Assembly: GCA_910579015.1 (NCBI GenBank)
Contig: CAJTRO010000002.1
Span: 1-36,969, forward strand
Length of the DNA stretch: 36,969 nucleotides
Direction: 5' to 3'
From: an uncultured Dorea sp.
Lineage (GTDB): Bacteria; Bacillota_A; Clostridia; Lachnospirales; Lachnospiraceae
Every line of letters starts with the position of its first letter. Positions within the stretch are counted from its first letter, which is position 1. Positions 1 to 8,620 of this stretch are shown piece after piece. The position numbers were made by a program, and so were the translations under genes. The notes beneath the pieces were generated by a model. That model searched no databases and had not been told where the DNA came from. It saw only the letters and a list, made by a program, of their open reading frames with translations.

Positions 1-2
1 GT

Positions 3-209
3 GCAAGTGAGATCGTATATGGTCTGACGGTGTATGCCTGCATCTATATGCTGCGGGGGGATTTTGCTTTTCTGACATATCTGGCGAATATCATCCTGCC
101 GGAACTGGTATATACCATTCTGGTGACGCTGGTATTATATCAGATCATATTATACGTGAACAAGAAGCTGGAAGAAGAAGAACAAAGGAGTGCAAGCAAA
201 TTTGTATAG
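3..209 (+). CDS. mreD: MreD, rod shape-determining membrane protein (3' part only)
   Basis: The window opens inside this gene, so only the last 68 residues are seen. They form a hydrophobic stretch with two likely membrane segments and a short charged tail rich in Glu and Lys. The hydrophobic C-terminus and the position directly before a class B PBP2 and minCDE fit MreD, the integral membrane member of the MreBCD elongation complex. The stop overlaps the next gene by 8 bases, so translation is probably coupled. The identity leans on context because the fragment itself has little diagnostic sequence. Confidence 0.72.
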   Translation, partial: ASEIVYGLTVYACIYMLRGDFAFLTYLANIILPELVYTILVTLVLYQIILYVNKKLEEEEQRSASKFV

Positions 210-3144
210 TTTATGGGAACGGATCAAATCCGGTGTATCTTCAATCGCACAGTCAAGAATATTTGTGATCATCGTCGTATTCTGCATCTTATCTGCGATT
301 CTTGTCCAGAGGATTTTTTATCTTCAGATTGTGAAGGGACAGGAGTATTTTGACGACTATAAGTTACAGATCCAGAAGACGAAGGAGGTCCAGGGAACCC
401 GCGGCCATATCTATGACCGTAACGGATATCTTCTGGCCTATAATGAACTGGCTTATGCGGTGACGATTGAAGATAACGGCGAGTATGACGACAGAGAGCA
501 TAAGAATAAAGAGCTCAATAAGACTATCTTAAGCGTCATCCGGATGGTGGAATCTAACGGCGATACCGTGATCAATAATTTTGGCGTTATCCTGGACTAT
601 AACGGCAATTATATGTTCATGGAAGAGAACGAGACACAGCGTCTCAGGTTCATTGCCGATGTATATGGGAAGCGGACCATTGATGAACTGTCCGAGAAGC
701 AGAAGACGATAACGGCTGACGGACTGATTGATTATCTCTGTACGGACGAAGTATACGGGTTTGGGATCGATCAGGCTGAGATGGAGAAGACAGATATTCT
801 AAAGCTCATCAATATCCGTTATGCGATCTCGCTGAACAGTTACCAGAAGTTTATTGCGACGACTATCGCGGAAGATGTCAGTGATGAGACGGTTGCCGTC
901 ATCATGGAGCATCTGGACGACCTCCAGGGTATCAGCATAGAGGAAGAATCCATGCGCAGATATGCCGACAGCTATTGCTTTGCCAATATGATCGGTTATA
1001 TCGGCCAGATTTCTCAGGAGGAATACGACGCCCTGAGCAAAGAGGAACAAAAAGAGTATTCAAAGACTGATACAGTAGGAAAGTCCGGTCTTGAGCAGAC
1101 CTTAGATTCCGTTCTTCAGGGGAAGAAAGGCGAGATCAAGTTATATGTCAACAGTGTCGGCAAGATCATCGAGACGGTCAATGAGAAGGAACCAAAGGCC
1201 GGCAATGACGTATATCTGACGATCGATGCGAATCTTCAGAAGGTGGCATATCATGTGATCGAGCAGGAGCTTGCAGGGATTCTTCTTCTTAAGATCCAGA
1301 ATGCCCTGGATTATGACCGGTCGCAGGTGGAAGACGGCAATGACGTGATCATACCGATCGGGGATGTGTATAATTCATTTATCATGAATGATATCCTGAA
1401 TATGAGCCATTTTGAACAGCCGGATGCAGGTGCAACGGAGCAGGAGGTTTTGGGCATATTCACTGCCAGAAAGGCCCAGGTGCTTGAAGAACTTGCAGGG
1501 ATCCTCAATGATCCGAACGCCGCGGCATACAGGGACTGTCCGAAGGAGCGTCAGGCATATCTGACGTATATTGTAAGCGATCTTCTGACGAATAATACCG
1601 GTATCCTCAAAGCTGACGCCATCGATCCGAATGACGATACCTATAAGGCATGGAAGGATGATGAGAGTATCAATCTGTATACCTATCTGACCTATGCGAT
1701 CTCGAAGAACTGGGTGGATACGTCTCTTCTAAAAGAATATGTATCGACAGAGGGAGAATATTCCGATTCCAATGAACTTTATCAGGGAATGATTGCCTAT
1801 ATCATAGATTACCTGAATACGCACCGCAGTTTTGACAAATTAATATACCGTTATATGATCAAATCCGGTGCGGTCACAGGCCGGCAGATCTGCCTGATGC
1901 TTTATGAGCAGGGAGTTCTGCCAATGGATGAGGGACAGTACAATGGCCTGAATTCCGGAGGTATCGGTGCGTATGATTTCATACGCGGCAAGATAGAGAC
2001 ACTGGAGATTACGCCGGGACAGCTTGCGCTTGAGCCCTGTACGGGATCGCTGGTGATGACGGATACCAGGACGGGAGAGGTGCTTGCCTGCGTCTCTTAT
2101 CCCGGATATGACAACAACAGGCTTGCCAATGCGATGGACTCCAACTATTATAATAAGCTGGTAACCGACCAGGCAAGGCCGTTCTATAACAATGCCACAC
2201 AGGAGAAGACTGCGCCCGGTTCTACGTATAAGCCGCTGGTGGCAGTTGCGGGATTGACGGAAGGCGTCATAAATACAGGTACGTATCTTCCATGCAGCGG
2301 TACGTACAAGAAGGTAGATCCGAATCCAAAATGCTGGATCTACCCAAGCGCCCACGGAGGACTGAACACGTCAGGCGCGCTCCAGGAATCCTGTAACTGT
2401 TATTTCTACGAGGTAGGATACCGGATGAGCCTTAAGGATGAGGGAATCTCACAGATCGGTTCTGATACTGTGGAAGGAAAAGCGACAGAGAAGTACTATT
2501 CCAGCAACCTTGGTCTGGAAGTAATGAAAAAATATGCAGAGCAGTTTGGACTTGGTGAGACATCAGGTGTTGAGATACCGGAATCCGCGCCGCAGATTTC
2601 GGATGATTCTTCGGTTCCGTCAGCAATCGGACAGGGGACCAATAACTATACAACAAGCCAGCTGGCCCGTTATACCGCGGCAATCGCCAACAAAGGCACT
2701 GTGTTTAAGCTGAGCCTGCTTGATAAGGTAACCGATATGAACGGCGAGACTGTGAAAGAGTATGAGCCCCAGATCGTGAACACAGTGACAGGTGTTTCAG
2801 ATTCTACATGGAATGCAGTCCATACGGGAATGCGTAATGTGATCACCGCTTCCCAGGGACATATATTTTCCAAATTGAATGCAAGCGATGTGAAACTGTC
2901 CGGAAAGACAGGTACGGCACAACAGAGTAAAACGCATCCGGATCACGGAGTATTTGTAGGGTTTGCGCCAAGCGATAACCCGGAGGTGGCATTTGCAGTC
3001 CGTATTGCGAACGGCTACGGCTCCACCTATCCTACTGAAGTGGGGAATGATGTGCTGGAATACTATTATGGGATAACTCCGGTGGAAGAGATTGTAACCG
3101 GAAAAGCCAAGCAGATTAAGAATACCAAGTCAGGAGGAGATTAA
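202..3144 (+). CDS. mrdA: Penicillin-binding protein 2, class B transpeptidase with a large insertion
   Basis: This is the elongation-specific transpeptidase that cross-links lateral-wall peptidoglycan with RodA. One N-terminal membrane segment lies at about residues 20-43, followed by the dimerisation domain. The transpeptidase motifs are STYK (Ser674), SCN (Ser730) and KTGTA (Lys902). The catalytic Ser is normally near residue 330 in E. coli PBP2. Here some 290 extra residues separate the segment ending LQK (about 347) from the usual GS.V..D..TGE strand (about 630). I chose the TTG at 202 because AAGGAG at 185-190 lies 11 bases upstream; the in-frame GTG at 190 overlaps that site and has no other. 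It overlaps mreD and is followed 12 bases later by minC. Long PBP2 proteins occur in other Clostridia, so the insertion is probably a clade feature. Confidence 0.93.
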   Translation: MYSLWERIKSGVSSIAQSRIFVIIVVFCILSAILVQRIFYLQIVKGQEYFDDYKLQIQKTKEVQGTRGHIYDRNGYLLAYNELAYAVTIEDNGEYDDREHKNKELNKTILSVIRMVESNGDTVINNFGVILDYNGNYMFMEENETQRLRFIADVYGKRTIDELSEKQKTITADGLIDYLCTDEVYGFGIDQAEMEKTDILKLINIRYAISLNSYQKFIATTIAEDVSDETVAVIMEHLDDLQGISIEEESMRRYADSYCFANMIGYIGQISQEEYDALSKEEQKEYSKTDTVGKSGLEQTLDSVLQGKKGEIKLYVNSVGKIIETVNEKEPKAGNDVYLTIDANLQKVAYHVIEQELAGILLLKIQNALDYDRSQVEDGNDVIIPIGDVYNSFIMNDILNMSHFEQPDAGATEQEVLGIFTARKAQVLEELAGILNDPNAAAYRDCPKERQAYLTYIVSDLLTNNTGILKADAIDPNDDTYKAWKDDESINLYTYLTYAISKNWVDTSLLKEYVSTEGEYSDSNELYQGMIAYIIDYLNTHRSFDKLIYRYMIKSGAVTGRQICLMLYEQGVLPMDEGQYNGLNSGGIGAYDFIRGKIETLEITPGQLALEPCTGSLVMTDTRTGEVLACVSYPGYDNNRLANAMDSNYYNKLVTDQARPFYNNATQEKTAPGSTYKPLVAVAGLTEGVINTGTYLPCSGTYKKVDPNPKCWIYPSAHGGLNTSGALQESCNCYFYEVGYRMSLKDEGISQIGSDTVEGKATEKYYSSNLGLEVMKKYAEQFGLGETSGVEIPESAPQISDDSSVPSAIGQGTNNYTTSQLARYTAAIANKGTVFKLSLLDKVTDMNGETVKEYEPQIVNTVTGVSDSTWNAVHTGMRNVITASQGHIFSKLNASDVKLSGKTGTAQQSKTHPDHGVFVGFAPSDNPEVAFAVRIANGYGSTYPTEVGNDVLEYYYGITPVEEIVTGKAKQIKNTKSGGD

Positions 3145-3156
3145 GGGAAAGGATGA

Positions 3157-3753
3157 GTGTATGTGAAAGAACCGGTGCTTATTAAGAGTAACAGGTATGG
3201 TATTACGATTTATTTTGACCCGGATATGCCCTACGAGGAGCTGTTGGAGGAAGTCAGAAGAAAATTTAAGTCCTCCGCACACTTTTTCGACCATGCGGAC
3301 ATGGCGGTAGAATTTGAGGGGCGTACTTTCACAAAGGAAGAAGAGCAGCTGATGGCAGAGACCATCCAGGATGCTGCCGGTATACAGATATTATGTATTG
3401 TAGAAAAGAACACGGATACGGAAGAGATCCATAAAAGAATGCTGGATGAAAGCCTGGAAACGATCCATGAGAGAGATGGCCAGTTCTATAGAGGTACGCT
3501 GAGAGGAAGGCAGATTCTGGAATCTGAGACAAGCATTGTGATTGTCGGAGATATAGAGGAAGGCGCTGTTGTCGCCTCCAAACAGAATGTCGTAGTGACC
3601 GGTACTATATACGGTACCGTGATCGCGGGTGCTGCCGGCAATTATGACGCGGTAATTGCAGCGTCTGACATGGAGCCCAAGCGGCTCCGTATAGGAGATA
3701 TCGAAGTGAAACCAGTTATAGGAGGAAGTTATTCATGGGCGAAGTTATTGTAA
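3157..3753 (+). CDS. minC: Septum site-determining protein MinC
   Basis: MinC inhibits FtsZ polymerisation away from midcell and is recruited by MinD. The 198-residue protein has an N-terminal MinC_N-like region (about 1-95) and a C-terminal beta-helix domain. The C-terminal domain shows the typical repeated short strands and glycines (IVIVGDIEEGAVV, NVVVTGTIYGTVIAG) ending in a conserved PKRLRIGDI-type segment. The start is GTG. An AAAGGA site at 3148-3153 is close to GTG 3157 and about 9 bases from a second in-frame GTG at 3163, so the true start may be two codons later. The 3' end overlaps minD by 19 bases, which suggests coupled translation. Confidence 0.93.
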   Translation: MYVKEPVLIKSNRYGITIYFDPDMPYEELLEEVRRKFKSSAHFFDHADMAVEFEGRTFTKEEEQLMAETIQDAAGIQILCIVEKNTDTEEIHKRMLDESLETIHERDGQFYRGTLRGRQILESETSIVIVGDIEEGAVVASKQNVVVTGTIYGTVIAGAAGNYDAVIAASDMEPKRLRIGDIEVKPVIGGSYSWAKLL

Positions 3754-4526
3754 TTACATCGGGAAAAGGCGGCGTTGGCAAGACGACAACAACGGCTAAT
3801 TTAGGTGCAGGATTATCAAAGCTTGATCAGAAGGTAGTGGTGATCGATACCGATCTCGGGCTTCGTAATCTTGATGTGGTCATGGGGCTTGAGAATCTGA
3901 TCGTTTATAATCTTGTGGACGTTATAGAAGGGACATGCCGGCTTAAGCAGGCGTTGATACGGGACAAGCGTTATGAGAACCTGTATCTCCTTCCGTCGGC
4001 ACAGACCAAGGATAAGACGGCGATATCGCCGGGGCAGATGAAGAAGCTTACGGCCGAGTTAAGAGACGAGTTCGATTACATACTTCTGGACTGCCCGGCA
4101 GGGATAGAGCAGGGCTTCATGAACGCGATTGCCGGCGCGGACCGCGCGATCATCGTGACAACGCCGGAGGTATCCGCAATCCGTGACGCAGACCGTATTA
4201 TAGGTCTTCTGGAGAGCAATAAACTGAAAAAGATGGATCTGATCATCAACCGGATCCGTATAGATATGGTGAAGCGCGGAGACATGATGACCGTGGATGA
4301 TGTGACGGAGATTCTGTCTGTTCCGCTGATCGGCGCGCTGCCGGATGACGAGCAGGTAGTGATCGGGACGAACCAGGGGGAGCCTGTGATCGGGCTTGAC
4401 TCCAAGGCGGGCATGGCGTATATGAATATCTGCAAACGTATTATGGGAACGGATGTTCCGTTTATGGAACTTTCGAATAATCCAGGGCTCTTATCCAGAA
4501 TTACCGGTCTCTTCAAGAAGGATTAG
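3735..4526 (+). CDS. minD: Septum site-determining ATPase MinD
   Basis: MinD is a membrane-associated ParA/Mrp-type ATPase that carries MinC to the membrane and positions the division site. The deviant Walker A motif GKGGVGKTTTTANLG is at residues 10-24, followed by the VIDTDLGLRNLD switch and the DYILLDCPAGIEQGF Walker B segment. The C-terminus ends in a short amphipathic stretch (LLSRITGLFKKD) like the usual membrane-targeting helix. At 263 residues it has the usual family length. ATG 3735 is preceded by AGGAGG inside the end of minC. minE follows after 11 bases. Confidence 0.97.
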   Translation: MGEVIVITSGKGGVGKTTTTANLGAGLSKLDQKVVVIDTDLGLRNLDVVMGLENLIVYNLVDVIEGTCRLKQALIRDKRYENLYLLPSAQTKDKTAISPGQMKKLTAELRDEFDYILLDCPAGIEQGFMNAIAGADRAIIVTTPEVSAIRDADRIIGLLESNKLKKMDLIINRIRIDMVKRGDMMTVDDVTEILSVPLIGALPDDEQVVIGTNQGEPVIGLDSKAGMAYMNICKRIMGTDVPFMELSNNPGLLSRITGLFKKD

Positions 4527-4537
4527 GAGGGATTGGT

Positions 4538-4750
4538 ATGCTGAGAAAATCGTCCGTTTCCATTGCGAAGGATCGCGTGAAAGCGCTTGTTGTGTCAGAC
4601 AGGGTTCATTGTACGCCAGATGTTTATGATAATATATGCAGGGAGCTTTTCGGCTCTCTTTCCAAATATATAGAACTTACGGAAGATGATTTTCAGGTAA
4701 ATATTAACCGGACGCAGGTCGTCATTACATTTGCAGGAGAAGACGTGTGA
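4538..4750 (+). CDS. minE: Cell division topological specificity factor MinE
   Basis: This 70-residue protein lies directly after minD, and its C-terminal half (ITLTE-like segment, then VQVNI..TQVVITF pattern) resembles the MinE topological-specificity domain. It is shorter than E. coli MinE (88 residues). The N-terminal RVKALVVSDR segment corresponds to the MinD-binding helix with its alternating hydrophobic and basic residues. An AGGAGG site precedes ATG 4538. The stop overlaps the start of rodA in the arrangement GTGA. With minE present, the Min system here is of the oscillating CDE type rather than the MinJ/DivIVA type of Bacillus. Confidence 0.88.
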   Translation: MLRKSSVSIAKDRVKALVVSDRVHCTPDVYDNICRELFGSLSKYIELTEDDFQVNINRTQVVITFAGEDV

Positions 4751-5871
4751 GATTACCAAGATTTACAAAACCTTATCATATCAAAGATTATAAATTCAGC
4801 CTTGTGGTCCTTGTTCTGGCGCTGTCTGTTATCGGAGTGCTGGCAGTGGGAAGCGCAAAGGCAATCTACCAGCCAAGACAGATCTTCGGTGTTGCTTTCG
4901 GGATATTCGTCATGGTAGTCGTGTCCCTGATAGATTATGTGTGGATCGTAGATTTCTACTGGCTGATCTATTTCTTTTCCGTTGTGATCCTTGGGGCCGT
5001 GCTGGTGCTTGGTACCAAGGTTAACGGAGCGAGACGATGGATCGACCTGGGATTTACAACTTTTCAGCCGTCTGAGCTGGCCAAGATCCTCCTGATCCTG
5101 TTCTTTGCCAAGTTTATCGTGGAACATGCGGAAGATATCAGCGATAAGCTGACGCTTGTGAAATTTGCGGCGCTCTGCGGGATTCCGCTGGCGCTGATCC
5201 TGGTCGAACCCAATCTTTCGACCACCATATGTACGGCGTCGGTTTTCTGTCTTTTGATCTTTGTGGGGGGACTGAGTTACCGGGTGATCGGGATGATCCT
5301 GCTGATCCTGGTGCCGACGGCCGCGATATTCTTAACTATTGTGGTACAGCCGGATCAGAAGCTTTTGAAGGATTATCAGCAGGAGCGTATCCTTGCCTTT
5401 ATCGAACCAGAGAAATATGCAGACGACGGGGCGTATCAGCAGAAGAATGCCGTCATGGCAATCGGTTCGGGGCAGCTTACCGGAAAAGGCCTTAATAATA
5501 ATACCACGACCTCTGTAAAGAACGGTAACTTTATTGCCGAACCACAGACGGATTTTATCTTTGCGATCATAGGTGAGGAACTGGGTTTCACAGGAAGTTG
5601 TATAGTTATTGCTTTATTGTTGTTAATTGTGATACAATGTATTTTAATAGGAACGCGATCGCAGAATCCGACGGGAAGACTTGTCTGCTGTGGTGTAGGA
5701 GGATTGATTGGCATACAAAGTTTCATTAATATTGGGGTTGCCACTCAGATATTGCCGAATACAGGAGTTCCGCTGCCATTTGTAAGCTACGGGCTGACTT
5801 CACTTGTAAGTCTGTATCTGGGGATCGGGATTGTTCTGAACGTTGGATTACAGCCGAAAAAATACCAATAA
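4747..5871 (+). CDS. rodA: RodA, SEDS-family peptidoglycan glycosyltransferase
   Basis: This 374-residue polytopic membrane protein polymerises lipid II during cell elongation as partner of PBP2. SEDS landmarks seen are GARRWIDLGFTTFQPSELAK, the QKNAVMAIGSGQLTGKGL loop, AEPQTDFIFAIIGEELGF and the C-terminal PLPFVSYG motif. The segment that usually reads (Q/E)PDLGT reads EPNLST here. Around ten hydrophobic segments are visible. Translation starts at GTG 4747, overlapping the minE stop by 4 bases. Its place next to PBP2 and Min, rather than with ftsZ and mur genes, favours RodA over FtsW. Confidence 0.92.
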   Translation: MRLPRFTKPYHIKDYKFSLVVLVLALSVIGVLAVGSAKAIYQPRQIFGVAFGIFVMVVVSLIDYVWIVDFYWLIYFFSVVILGAVLVLGTKVNGARRWIDLGFTTFQPSELAKILLILFFAKFIVEHAEDISDKLTLVKFAALCGIPLALILVEPNLSTTICTASVFCLLIFVGGLSYRVIGMILLILVPTAAIFLTIVVQPDQKLLKDYQQERILAFIEPEKYADDGAYQQKNAVMAIGSGQLTGKGLNNNTTTSVKNGNFIAEPQTDFIFAIIGEELGFTGSCIVIALLLLIVIQCILIGTRSQNPTGRLVCCGVGGLIGIQSFINIGVATQILPNTGVPLPFVSYGLTSLVSLYLGIGIVLNVGLQPKKYQ

Positions 5872-5883
5872 GGAGTGAATAAG

Positions 5884-6279
5884 ATGAATATAGGACTGAT
5901 CGCTCATGATTCGAAAAAGACTCTGATGCAGAATTTCTGCATTGCATATAGAGGGATTTTAAGCAGGCATAACCTATATGCAACCGGGACGACAGGACGT
6001 CTGATCGAGGAAGTCACGAATCTGAATGTGCACAAGTATCTGGCTGGTCCGCTTGGGGGGAAGCAGCAGCTTGGCGCGCAGATTGCGCAGAATGACATTG
6101 ATGCGCTTATCTTTTTGAGGGAACCGTCGAATCCCAAACCACATGAACCGGATGTCAATGATGTCATCCAGCTTTGTGATATGTACAATATTCCGATGGC
6201 CACGAATCTGGCTACCGCGGAATTAATTGTGTTAGCATTAGACAGAGGAGATTTGGACTGGCGTGAAATGTACAGGTAG
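5884..6279 (+). CDS. mgsA: Methylglyoxal synthase homologue with catalytic Asp replaced by Lys
   Basis: MgsA converts dihydroxyacetone phosphate to methylglyoxal and phosphate. This 131-residue protein keeps the family fold markers: IGLIAHDSKK, the phosphate loop LYATGTTGRLI (31-41), PHEPDV (86-91, with His87 and Asp90) and IPMATNLATAEL. The motif normally written GP(L/M)GGDQQ reads GPLGGKQQ, so Lys60 replaces the Asp (E. coli Asp71, B. subtilis Asp60) proposed as catalytic base. The usual DP after the next strand reads EP (Glu80). Classical activity is therefore doubtful. I chose ATG 5884, 8 bases after AAGGAG at 5870-5875; the upstream GTG 5875 overlaps that site. It follows rodA closely and overlaps the next gene by 17 bases. 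Confidence 0.85.
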   Translation: MNIGLIAHDSKKTLMQNFCIAYRGILSRHNLYATGTTGRLIEEVTNLNVHKYLAGPLGGKQQLGAQIAQNDIDALIFLREPSNPKPHEPDVNDVIQLCDMYNIPMATNLATAELIVLALDRGDLDWREMYR

Positions 6280-7237
6280 AATTTATCGATTGATGGCAGT
6301 TTTATTTCTTTCTGTCATTCTTGTATCCGGATGCAGGGAAGCAGAAGAAGTAACAGTAGTATACGAGACAGAGAACTATAACAGAGATATCTACAGAGGA
6401 GAGTTATCAGCAGGGAATCTTTGTGTGGCCTTAGACAATATTGTGCCGGACGGTATTCTGGATTTGTCCACCCTTCATGCATCCGCTCTCTTTGATGTGA
6501 ACAACAGTAAGGTTGATTTTGCTTATAATATCCACGAGCGGTTATTCCCGGCAAGTACGACGAAGATCATGACGGCGCTGCTTGCAATCAAGCACGCCGA
6601 TCTCAATGCAGTTACGACCGTTTCTGTCAATGCCAGCTCTACAAGCTTTGCCGCGGATGAGTCGATATGCGGGATCGTAACGGGAGACCAGCTGACGATC
6701 CGGGATCTTCTGTATGGACTTATGCTGAGGTCGGGAAACGACGCGGCAGTGGCTATCGCCGAGCATGTGGCCGGGAGTGTGGAAGGATTTGCTCAGATGA
6801 TGAACGAAGAAGCACAGAGTCTGATGGCAACAAATACACATTTTGTGAATCCGAATGGTCTTCATGATGCAGATCATTATACCACAGCATATGATCTGTA
6901 TCTGATCTTCAACGAGTGTATCCGGCATCAGGAATTTATTGATATAATAGCAACGCCGCAGTATACGGTCAATATTACGGGGGCAGACGGCGCAGTACGC
7001 CAGGCGGACTGGATGCAGACGAATTACTATGCGTCAGGAAGGGCAGAACAGCCGGTCGGGGCGTCTGTTGTCGGCGGAAAGACAGGTACGACGAATGAAG
7101 CTGGGAACTGTCTGATTCTATTGGAGAAGGGTGCCAATGATGAGAATTACATCTCGATCGTTATGGGTGCAGTCAGCAAGAGTCTGCTATATCAGAATAT
7201 GACTGCTATGATCAACAGCATCCCTGTGTATCAATAG
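6263..7237 (+). CDS. D-alanyl-D-alanine carboxypeptidase (S11 family), predicted lipoprotein
   Basis: This is a DacA-type penicillin-binding DD-carboxypeptidase that trims stem pentapeptides in the wall. Active-site motifs are STTK (Ser98, Lys101), SGN (157-159) and KTGT (Lys273). The N-terminus has a hydrophobic signal segment (about 10-22) ending in the lipobox LVSGC with Cys24, so it is probably anchored by lipid. The 324 residues stop soon after the catalytic domain, without the PBP5 C-terminal beta domain and amphipathic anchor of classical DacA. GTG 6263 lies 12 bases after AGAGGAG and overlaps mgsA; a later ATG at 6293 would cut into the signal segment. It is the last gene before a terminator. 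Confidence 0.87.
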   Translation: MKCTGRIYRLMAVLFLSVILVSGCREAEEVTVVYETENYNRDIYRGELSAGNLCVALDNIVPDGILDLSTLHASALFDVNNSKVDFAYNIHERLFPASTTKIMTALLAIKHADLNAVTTVSVNASSTSFAADESICGIVTGDQLTIRDLLYGLMLRSGNDAAVAIAEHVAGSVEGFAQMMNEEAQSLMATNTHFVNPNGLHDADHYTTAYDLYLIFNECIRHQEFIDIIATPQYTVNITGADGAVRQADWMQTNYYASGRAEQPVGASVVGGKTGTTNEAGNCLILLEKGANDENYISIVMGAVSKSLLYQNMTAMINSIPVYQ

Positions 7238-7243
7238 CAGATC

Positions 7244-7290
7244 AGAGGGGTATCTCACCGACATTCTGCCGGGGGATACCCCTCTCTTTT
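7244..7290 (+). terminator. Rho-independent terminator after the carboxypeptidase gene
   Basis: An 11-base perfect inverted repeat, 7244-7254 paired with 7275-7285, has a 20-base loop and is followed by CTTTT. It begins six bases after the stop of the carboxypeptidase gene and ends the mreD-to-carboxypeptidase unit. Confidence 0.8.
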
Positions 7291-7325
7291 CATATGGCCA
7301 AAATGCACGCGCATCCGGCGCGGGA

Positions 7326-7353
7326 ATGTGCCAAAAGCACATCCTTTATTTTT
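7326..7353 (+). terminator. Second small hairpin with T-rich tail
   Basis: ATGTGC (7326-7331) pairs with GCACAT (7337-7342) around a CAAAA loop, followed on the + strand by CCTTTATTTTT. It may back up the terminator at 7244-7290. It reaches into the stop codon of the opposing small gene, and the stem is only 6 bp, so this is tentative. Confidence 0.4.
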
Positions 7354-7546
7354 CGTGGGATACTCTGCCATACAGGCTGATCAGATACAGTCCACATAAG
7401 CCTACGAGTGTATAGATAATGCGTGAGAGCCATGAAAGATTGCCGAACAGAAAAGCAACCAGGTCAAAACGGAATATTCCGACCAGGAGCCAGTTGATCG
7501 CACCTATGATCACAATTGTTAAAGTAGTATTGTCAGACCATTTCAT
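7346..7546 (-). CDS. DUF378 family small membrane protein
   Basis: This is a 66-residue protein with two hydrophobic segments. The first contains the IIGAINWLLVGIF signature of DUF378 (YuzA-like) proteins and the second is IIYTLVGLCGLYLI. No function is known for the family. ATG 7546 is preceded by AAGGAGG about 8 bases upstream; the open frame runs further upstream but that part has no family resemblance. It is a lone minus-strand gene between two plus-strand units. Confidence 0.82.
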   Translation of the reverse strand: MKWSDNTTLTIVIIGAINWLLVGIFRFDLVAFLFGNLSWLSRIIYTLVGLCGLYLISLYGRVSHEK

Positions 7547-7630
7547 ATGATATACCTCCTTCTTTCTCATGCTGGTTTTAGTATGTCTTGCTGAGGGCGG
7601 ATTATACATATGGAGAGGAAGATTTTATCT

Positions 7631-8602
7631 ATGGACAGAAAATTACCTTATTATCCTTATTCAGAATATTTAAAAAATAAATACGGCGAAAAGGTATACA
7701 AGCTTCCGGTCAATCTTCCGGCTGGATGCCCAAACAGGACCGAAAAAGGGGGCTGCGCCTTTTGTGCGGAGAAAGGAACCGGATTTGAAGCGCTTAATTC
7801 CCATATCCCTGTCAGGGAACAGCTCAGTCACACCCGCAGGCACATTGAGCAAAGGTATCATGCGCATAAGTTTATCGCGTATTTTCAGAATTACACGAAT
7901 ACATTTCTGCCTCTTACAAGATTCCAGTCTTATATGGAAGAAGCGGCAGAGTTTCCGGATATTGTTGAGATCGCAGTGTCTACGCGGCCGGACTGCATTT
8001 CAGGAGAATACCTGGAGGTATTGGCTTCTCTGGCCGGCAGGAAGGGACTTCGTATTACGGTAGAGCTTGGGCTTCAGACCTGCAATTATCATACGCTTGA
8101 GCGGATGAACCGCGGCCATACACTGGCGGAATTCATCGACGCAGTTCTTACCGTACAGCGTTACGGATTTGAAGTATGCACGCATGTGATCCTCAATCTT
8201 CCAGAAGATGAACTGGCCGACGTGGTTGAAACGGCAAAGGTGCTGTCTTCTCTTAAGGTTCATGCGGTGAAACTGCACTCTCTGTATATTGCAAGGAATA
8301 CGCCGCTTTGCGATGCTTACGAAGCAGGAAGGGTGTCTGTGTGTTCTAAGGAGGAATATCTGAAAAGAGCGGCAGTGTTTCTGGACCATCTGTATCCCGG
8401 GATTGCTGTCGAACGGCTTTTTTCCCGTATTCCCAAGGAAGATTCGGTATTCTGTAACTGGGGATGCAGCTGGTGGAAGCTTCTTAATGAACTACTTGAG
8501 TATATGGATAAGAACGGAAATTATCAGGGGCGCAAGGCCGGCTATCTCAATGGTGCGGCTCTTCGCAAGGCCGGGTTTATAAAAGACGGATCGTATATCT
8601 AA
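7631..8602 (+). CDS. Radical SAM protein, TIGR01212/YhcC family
   Basis: The 323-residue protein belongs to the YhcC-like radical SAM family. The iron-sulphur cysteines are Cys33, Cys42 and Cys45 in the pattern AGCPNR....GGCAFC typical of this family, whose CX8CX2C spacing departs from the common CX3CX2C. Other landmarks are the YFQNYTNTF segment and the VELGLQTCNYHTLERMNRGH block. The substrate is unknown; the family is sometimes linked to tRNA modification. ATG 7631 follows GAGAGGAAG by about 9 bases and fits the family N-terminus. An in-frame ATG at 7610 would add seven residues and cannot be excluded. The HlyD-like gene follows 18 bases later. Confidence 0.85.
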   Translation: MDRKLPYYPYSEYLKNKYGEKVYKLPVNLPAGCPNRTEKGGCAFCAEKGTGFEALNSHIPVREQLSHTRRHIEQRYHAHKFIAYFQNYTNTFLPLTRFQSYMEEAAEFPDIVEIAVSTRPDCISGEYLEVLASLAGRKGLRITVELGLQTCNYHTLERMNRGHTLAEFIDAVLTVQRYGFEVCTHVILNLPEDELADVVETAKVLSSLKVHAVKLHSLYIARNTPLCDAYEAGRVSVCSKEEYLKRAAVFLDHLYPGIAVERLFSRIPKEDSVFCNWGCSWWKLLNELLEYMDKNGNYQGRKAGYLNGAALRKAGFIKDGSYI

Positions 8603-8620
8603 AAGCAGGGGGCAGAGTAT

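Noticed and set aside
4076..4516. Open frame of 146 codons antisense to minD
   Set aside because: Ser/Ile/Arg-rich mirror of minD codon pattern; minD itself is unmistakable.
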